From Nereocystis luetkeana (lineage: Eukaryota > Sar > Phaeophyceae > Laminariales > Laminariaceae), in NCBI GenBank assembly GCA_031213475.1, contig JARUPZ010000009.1, positions 2,939,001 through 3,003,000 of the forward strand: DNA of 64,000 bases. The letters run 5' to 3'. Within the stretch, counting starts at the first letter, position 1. The number at the start of each line of letters is the position of its first letter. The notes under the pieces are model-generated. The model ran no database searches. It saw only the letters and a list, made by a program, of their open reading frames with translations, and was not told the DNA's origin. Positions 58,320-64,000 of the stretch are shown in pieces. A program made the translations under genes and the position numbers.

Positions 58320-58720
58320 CTTCACCGCGTGGGGATCTGTAGAATACAGATCCCATGCAAACATCCTACAACGGAAAATATCGGAAAACCATTCGCTTGC
58401 CGGGTGGATATCTGAGATCCTATGCAATATCGTACATCGTACAACGAAAAATAATGGCATCACATTGTTTGCCGTGTGGGGACCTGCATGGCACAGCTCC
58501 TACGCAACATCTTCTCAGCAATTGCGCAACGTTTCCCGCCTGGGGATCTGTATGGCACACCAAACATGCAACATCTTACAGCGAAGAAACAAAATGCCGG
58601 ATGGGGATCTATATGGTAAAGCTTCTACGCCACATCTTCCAACGCAAACAGATTGGCGCACGCTGCTTGCCGGGCGGGTGCGTGGGACAGATTTACTATA
58701 CGACCCTTTACACAACATGA
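58320..58720. repeat. Tandem repeat of 55-75 bp
   Basis: About six units with GCCGGGTGGGGATCTGTATG and CTACGCAACATCTT cores. The left arm has about two units (37180-37290), so the array expanded or shrank after duplication. Confidence 0.78.
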
Positions 58721-58949
58721 CACAACGGCAGAAAATATTATCCATTATCTAGATGAATGAGACGTACATCCTAACATGTGATACCCGTCAGAGCCGTCAA
58801 CGCTCTTGCAGGACGCGGTCGCACAAGCGGCACATAGCGTTCACACCATAAGCCGAGCGCGAAATCACTTCCTTCGAGACCCGATAAAGGAGCACAAAAT
58901 AAACAGCAGGCGTAGCCGGCCAGTGGGGGGCGGGGGGCGGGGGACAATG

Positions 58950-59520
58950 ACGTATTGGCAGCGCGAATACGAACGGTAGGCGCATCCGATCGTACACAAA
59001 AAAACACGGCAGAGGAAGCCGGGGGGAGGGGGCAAGGAAAAGAGAGGGGGAACACAGAGAAAGGCGGCACAGACAGTCGGGGGCGGGCGGTGGGTGGAGC
59101 GGCAAGGAACGGAAGGCAAAGAAAGGGAAGGGGATTGCAAAATAGCAAACGACAGACGCAGTCGGCGGGTTGGGAGGGGCGGCGGGGGGGGGGGGAGGGG
59201 AGAAGCGGAACAAAAACCACGCGGCAGACACAGCCGAGGCCGTAAACAAAAGGGAAGGGAACGGCAGCAGCCAAACACCAGCGGCAGAAAACATCGTACG
59301 GAGGCAGAGGAAGGGGGTGGGGCGGGGAGTCAAGGAAAGAAAAACGGGCGAACACACAATGCGGTAGGCGCAGTCGGCAGGCAGGCGGGCGGGCATAGAA
59401 AAGAACAGGGGAACACGAGAACAAGCGGCAGAGGCAGACGGGGGGGGGGGGCGCAAGAAAAAGAAAGCGGAACACTACAACAAGCGGCGGGCGCAACCCA
59501 GCTGGGCGGGGGAAGGGGGA
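58950..59520. repeat. G-rich minisatellite, right arm
   Basis: At least seven irregular units of about 57-81 bp, each with a CGGCAGACGCAGTCGG-like core followed by a G-run and an A-rich spacer. Closely spaced G-runs could form quadruplexes. Confidence 0.8.
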
Positions 59521-59944
59521 AGGGGGAAGGGGGGGCGAGAGGAAATATATACCGATATAGGGGGAGCGAGAGCGCAAGCGGGTGAAATACCGGGCAGGAA
59601 ATCAGCGGTAAAAAAAAAACGAAGCAGGACGCTACTGCTGCTGGCGCACGGTCGAATGATGCCCACCTCGGAGAGGAAGCGAGTTACAGCAGCAGATCAA
59701 CTAGATGTTGCGCTCGCCGGTCTGAGATGATGCGGTGCAGGGTATCACAAGCACAGCATCCAACTAAGTAAAACGCACTACAGCACTAAAGTAGAACGAG
59801 CAGGGTATATGACCGGCTCCCACCCCCCGGCAAAAGAGGGGCTATGCGAGGCCTGTCGTAGATCGTGCAGATCAGGAATAGAACTGCCGCGGAAGATCTA
59901 GATCATGACGTGGGGATCCGATATGATCTGGTCTGCCACACCAT

Positions 59945-60290
59945 ATTGTTCGTTTGTGTGTTTTCTCCCCATTCATTAGATTCGCCCTTCTTTTCTCTTT
60001 GTCTCCCACTGATAGTCGTAACTCAGATCCGGGGTCACATGGCAGGCTTACCTCTCCCCTCCCGACTACGGTTCGCGCCTTCATTTTTATCACAACTAAG
60101 ACTTAGAGTAGGGTTTTTCTTTTCTCGACGATTCGCGTCGAATTGCGTCTACCCACGCTACACGCTCTCAGCAGATGCTCCCTGTCTAATTGATGAAAAT
60201 TGAGAATTTCTTGCCACGATGGGATTTTGACCCACGGAACCCACGTTCCGAGAGCTCACGTACTCGGTGCAGGGATACATGTGTAACTGT
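59945..60290 (-). mobile_element. SINE copy in the right arm
   Basis: The body matches 2689-3022 closely (GTAACTCAGATCCGGGGTCA, GTCGAATTG, CTACCCACGCT). The tRNA-like head differs: on the minus strand a 5-bp CGGAA/TTCCG stem and a T-arm GTGGG, TCAAAAT, CCCAT. The tail lies near 59945. Confidence 0.82.
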
Positions 60291-60536
60291 ATTTAGGAGT
60301 TCCAAGCAGGAAATATGAATGTTTCTGTGCGGAGCATTCAGCGGATTGTGACATGTTTAGCCCGCTACGTGACGTTCTTGCTTGACTTGACCTTTCTTTT
60401 CTTGCGGGTTTTACGTGAATACTATATATATATATATCCTGCTGGGCTTCCACACCATGAGTGCACGTCTATGAATCGACTCAGGCTCGGTCCATCATAT
60501 CTTTGGGAGCTCCGGACACGCTAGCGTCTGTTCGAA

Positions 60537-61735
60537 TTGGATGTACTCGCTGGTTGGGGCTACGCCGGGAGAGTCACTCCCCGCTCGAGGACGAGCAAGA
60601 GATTTTGTTTTTCGGATCAAGGGTACAAAGGGATCTCAGCCGAGCAGTGGCACCGCCGACGACGAGGTCGACAAGACCAGGGCAGCTGCAGGATAACAGC
60701 GACCGTAGAGACGGTAAGCATCATCGCGGCAGAAGCCGCGGAAATTACTAGAAGCGCAGGAGTGCAAACCTCTGCTCCGCCAGAGGGCAGAGCAAGAGAG
60801 AGCAGAAGAAACGAGGCTTTGCCGGAGGGCGGAGCCGCAGACCGCGATGGGTGAGATCGTCCGCCTGAAACAGCAGGTATTGGGAGACGAATATCGGGAG
60901 GGAGTTACAGAGCGACGAGATAGACGTCGCCCGGCCGAGAACCCAGCTGCGAGCGCTACAAGACCAAGTGCAACAGCTGCAGCAGGAGCAACAGCAGCAA
61001 CAACTAAAGCAGCAGCAGTAGCAGTAGCGGTAGCATCCGCAGTAGCCGTCGACCATGATCGACGAGGAGCATATACGCCTGATGAGAGAATAATGGCTCT
61101 TTCTCAATCAACATGTGGGCGAAAGCAGACCGGACAAAAGCTGCGATTCAGGAAACGCTTGCCGGCGTATTGGAGATGGATACGACCTGGCCAACCATGA
61201 AGCCATTGTCGCCGCAGCAGCTGAGGATTCGGCTTTGCCGCTGGCGCTGCTCCTCGAGGGCAACAGACAGACGAGCACGGGATCCCAAATCGACCCCCCC
61301 CCCCCCCCCCCCCCCCCCCCGCGAGCCAAGCGCGAGACTGAATGTTCAGATGGTACGCGTGAGCAGGAACACGTACCTGACCGACAGGAGCCGCCGCCTA
61401 CGACAACAGGCGAGACAACACGAGGGGTTGTAGGCGATGCACATCGGAACAAGAACATCGCTGTCGTGCCTGCACCCGAAGAGGGGTCGTCTGGCCAATC
61501 CGGTGCAGAAAACACCCAGGAGGAAAAGAGGACCCAGGCGGTGATGGAGGCGTGTCCGGAGCCGAGGACGGCCACGGAGACACGGAGAGCAAGGCGGGAA
61601 GGGGCCATTGGACGGAGGGCCCGCATGGCTGGCCAAGCGTCGGGCAGCAGGCTTCGTCGGAGGACGAGACCGAAGTGGACACGAGTTAAAGAGAAGGACA
61701 AAGAAACCGAGAGTTGGAAGCTGGGAGCTTGATGG
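60537..61735 (+). pseudogene. Decayed coiled-coil/polyQ-coding region, gag-like
   Basis: Successive + strand frames look like one broken coding region. They include a basic N-terminal part (60537-60851), a Leu/Gln-rich stretch near 60900-61015 (LRALQDQVQQLQQEQ) that would form a coiled coil, and a basic, charged C-terminal part (61321-61732) after a 23-bp poly-C run. It starts just outside the inverted-repeat arm. It could be a retroelement gag or a host gene remnant; no catalytic or zinc-knuckle motif was seen. Confidence 0.3.
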
Positions 61736-61739
61736 AAAT

Positions 61740-62900
61740 AACACGCCGTTTTTTTTGTTTTCTTGTCTGTTTTGGTTGGATTATTTGGTTTTGATGTACC
61801 GTGCGCATATTGGTTTTGGGCCGAAATCTTGAGATATGATGGTGCTTGTCTTTTGTCAGCGGTAGGTTGTTGATAACTGCCATATCTTGCCCTCTCCCTC
61901 CCCCCCCCGCCCCGATTGCGTGTGGAGGTTGCCCTGTCTATGAGTAGATCTGAGGGTGGTAGGGTGTGCGCTGACCGTCAGGGGTAGGTTGCCAACTCAT
62001 GCTAACTTCACTGCCTGTTGTCTGTACCGGTACATGGCTGCTGCCGTGTGCTGACGAGTGTAGCTATGCTACTGTGCTGTGCCTCGCGCTGATATTTGAG
62101 CAGAGCAGGACGAGTAGATTCATTTTCGTCGCAGGCTCGAGGCTTGAGCCCTGCTTGATGGCGCCCGAAATTGGGATCTTGAGCCCTGAACCAAGCCATA
62201 TTTTGTCATCGTGCTATGAATAGTATACGTTCTGGGTGATACTCTATTTTGAGTGATTTGCCTGCAGATTGATGGTTGTTGGCATGATGGCTGATAGCTG
62301 AATGCATCATTTCTGGAATTCTGCTTTTTTGCTTGATGTAATACATGCATACACGACCGAACGAAAATTCACAAATGTTTTCGTTGTAGGCAATACATTA
62401 GTGGGTACTGCTGTAGTACGGGGTGTTCTATGCCTATGTTGTAGGTGATAATCCGGCCTGCCCCGTCGCGGCATTGTAGCGATGCGAGGGCCCATAGTCA
62501 TGATGGAGGACCGGCCACGCATGATATCGATTACACCCCCTGCCCCCCTTCTGTTTGCAATGCCAAGTATGGGTACGGGGGGCCATGTATGTGTTATACT
62601 ATACTCGCCCTGGGCTTCTTCCATCGTGATTCGTGAGTGATTTTTTCCAACCCGTTTCGCTTGGCGGTGGAAGACTACTGTCGCAGGAAAGCTTAAAAAT
62701 GGATTTCGTGGCATATTTGAAACTATACTGAAGACGTACGTACGCACGTAATGCGGGATTGGAATCTGTTGTATGCAAGGCCGACCGCACTAGACTGGGC
62801 CTGGAACGGCATTGAGGTTTCCCGATGCCGTTTGAGTGGATTGACGTAGTGCATTCCCTATAGCGAAGATACATGGGATTGGTGGTTGGGGGAGAAGGAG
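61740..62900. other. No gene recognised
   Basis: Unassigned; a CATGATATCGATTACACCCC block near 62520 resembles the 38900/56300 tract units. Confidence 0.5.
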
Positions 62901-62904
62901 AATT

Positions 62905-63465
62905 TGATCTTCTGAAAGGAGTTGATTTTTATATTTTTTTGAGATTTGAGGATTTGAATTTTCATTCTCTTAGGTTTGAGGAGTCGATTTGTGATTTTCT
63001 GACGTTTGAAAAAAATGGTTTTTTCCTTCCTGAGATTTTGAGGGGTTGATTTTCTTTCTGAGATTGATTATTTATTGGGAGAGAGTTGAGGTGTTGAGTT
63101 TTTTCTTTGAGGCTTGAGCAGCTCATTTTCGATTTCCTTAGGTTTGATGAGTTGATTTTTCCTTCCCTGAGAGTTGAGGAGTTGATTTTTATTTCCCGAG
63201 ATTTGAGGAGTAGGCTAGCGATTTTCAGACATTGACGGTCTTGATTTCTGCATTGCTGGGATTTGAGAAGTTGAAGTTTATATATTGCTGAGATTGGAAA
63301 CTCTGGTATGTTTTTTTTCTGAGTTTTGAGTCGTTCTTATTCGACCTACTGAGAGATTGAAGCTCTGACGTCTGAGTTTTCACATATGAGATTTAATTTC
63401 GCATCCTTCTGAGATTTGAGACATTGTTACTTACACTTTCGAGATTTGGCTAGATGGTTTTTATA
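62905..63465. repeat. TTTGAGGAGTTGATTTTT degenerate minisatellite
   Basis: Units of roughly 35-45 bp alternating TGAGATTTGAGGAG and TTGATTTTTCTTTCC, drifting towards the right. Confidence 0.85.
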
Positions 63466-63799
63466 TCTTTCCATGATTTGTGATTTTTTTGTTGTGAACT
63501 CGAGATTTCACTACAATTATACCCCGAGATTGAGCTTGAGATATTTTACTTGGGATTGCTCTTCTCCGTGGCAAGTTTTCCTGTTTGGAGCACATGAAGC
63601 TGAGGTCCGGAACACTGATTTTTGATATTTTCATGCCAAGATTTGAGGCATGAGATTTTGGTTTGAGGCGTTGGTGATCTTGACTTATCATGTTTGGGAA
63701 AATAACTTGCAACTGGGTTTTGGTATTTTGGCCTATCACCATGGTATTTCATCATGAGCGATGTTTGGTTATCCTGTTCACCAAGTAGAGAACAGAGGG

Positions 63800-63960
63800 G
63801 ATGCTGGAAGTGCTCACGTACTCGGTGTGGGAACACATGTGTAACGTTATTTGGGAGCTCCGAACAGGAAATAAGCGTGTTACTGTGGGGAGCATTCGGC
63901 GGGTTGTGGCATGTTCCGTCCGCCACTTGACTTTCTCGCTCGATTTTAGGCCATCTCTTA
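63800..63960 (-). repeat. Further copy of the 60250-60400 sequence
   Basis: GTGCTCACGTACTCGGTGTG, GGAGCATTCGGCGGGTTGTG and CCACTTGACTTTCTCGCT match 60250-60400 in the same orientation. The body of the SINE is not present on the left. Confidence 0.75.
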
Positions 63961-64000
63961 TGGGAGTGTTTAGAAAACCGAAAAAATACCCGAAACTGTG

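Larger units (their letters stand above)
54530..60510 (-). repeat. Right arm of a large imperfect inverted repeat
   Basis: Reverse partner of 35270-40725. The outer edge is at the block TCTATGAATCGACTCAGG / CCATCATATCT (60470-60510), matched inverted at 35275-35315. Beyond it no match continues. The inner edge fades near 54530. Confidence 0.88.

Overview
The window looks like nuclear DNA of a multicellular stramenopile, most likely a brown alga. This is inferred from one recognisable gene split by introns of 0.6-4.5 kb, frequent long poly-C runs, sparse coding sequence and very heavy repeat load. No rRNA, credible tRNA gene, bacterial operon or CRISPR array was seen.

One host gene can be supported. 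It is a family GT10 (alpha-1,3-fucosyltransferase type) glycosyltransferase on the + strand, read as seven exons between 20011 and 33532. The seven exons join in one frame (84+156+117+146+108+115+177 = 903 bases, 300 codons plus stop). They cover most of the catalytic domain. The N-terminal exon or exons (anchor and stem) were not found. Five introns are GT-AG and intron 6 appears to be GC-AG. The introns carry many mobile elements.

The rest is repeats. 0-4 kb holds nested repeats, a 5'-truncated LINE (minus strand) with its reverse-transcriptase C-terminus, a second LINE 3' end, and a tRNA-headed SINE with a visible 6-bp target duplication. 9.2-10.2 kb is a 1-kb dispersed repeat whose partner lies just past the GT10 gene. 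12-13 kb has a cluster of GAGTACTC-like palindromes. 15-18.8 kb is a decayed LTR-type element (minus strand) whose gag-like remnant keeps a CCCH zinc-finger pattern, abutting a 300-bp (GTA)n tract. 35.3-40.7 kb and 54.5-60.5 kb are the arms of an imperfect inverted repeat of about 5.5-6 kb each. The roughly 14 kb between them is full of tandem and dispersed repeats. 60.5-61.7 kb holds a second decayed, coiled-coil/polyQ-coding stretch.

Two families of short inverted-repeat elements (about 110 bp and 65-100 bp) recur through the window. The most notable signal is the 9-bp palindrome TACCWGGTA. I count 18 exact copies, against about 0.5 expected by chance. Comparing related repeat copies suggests that CCWGG plus a TA duplication has been inserted at TA sites, as a transposon footprint or micro-insertion would be.
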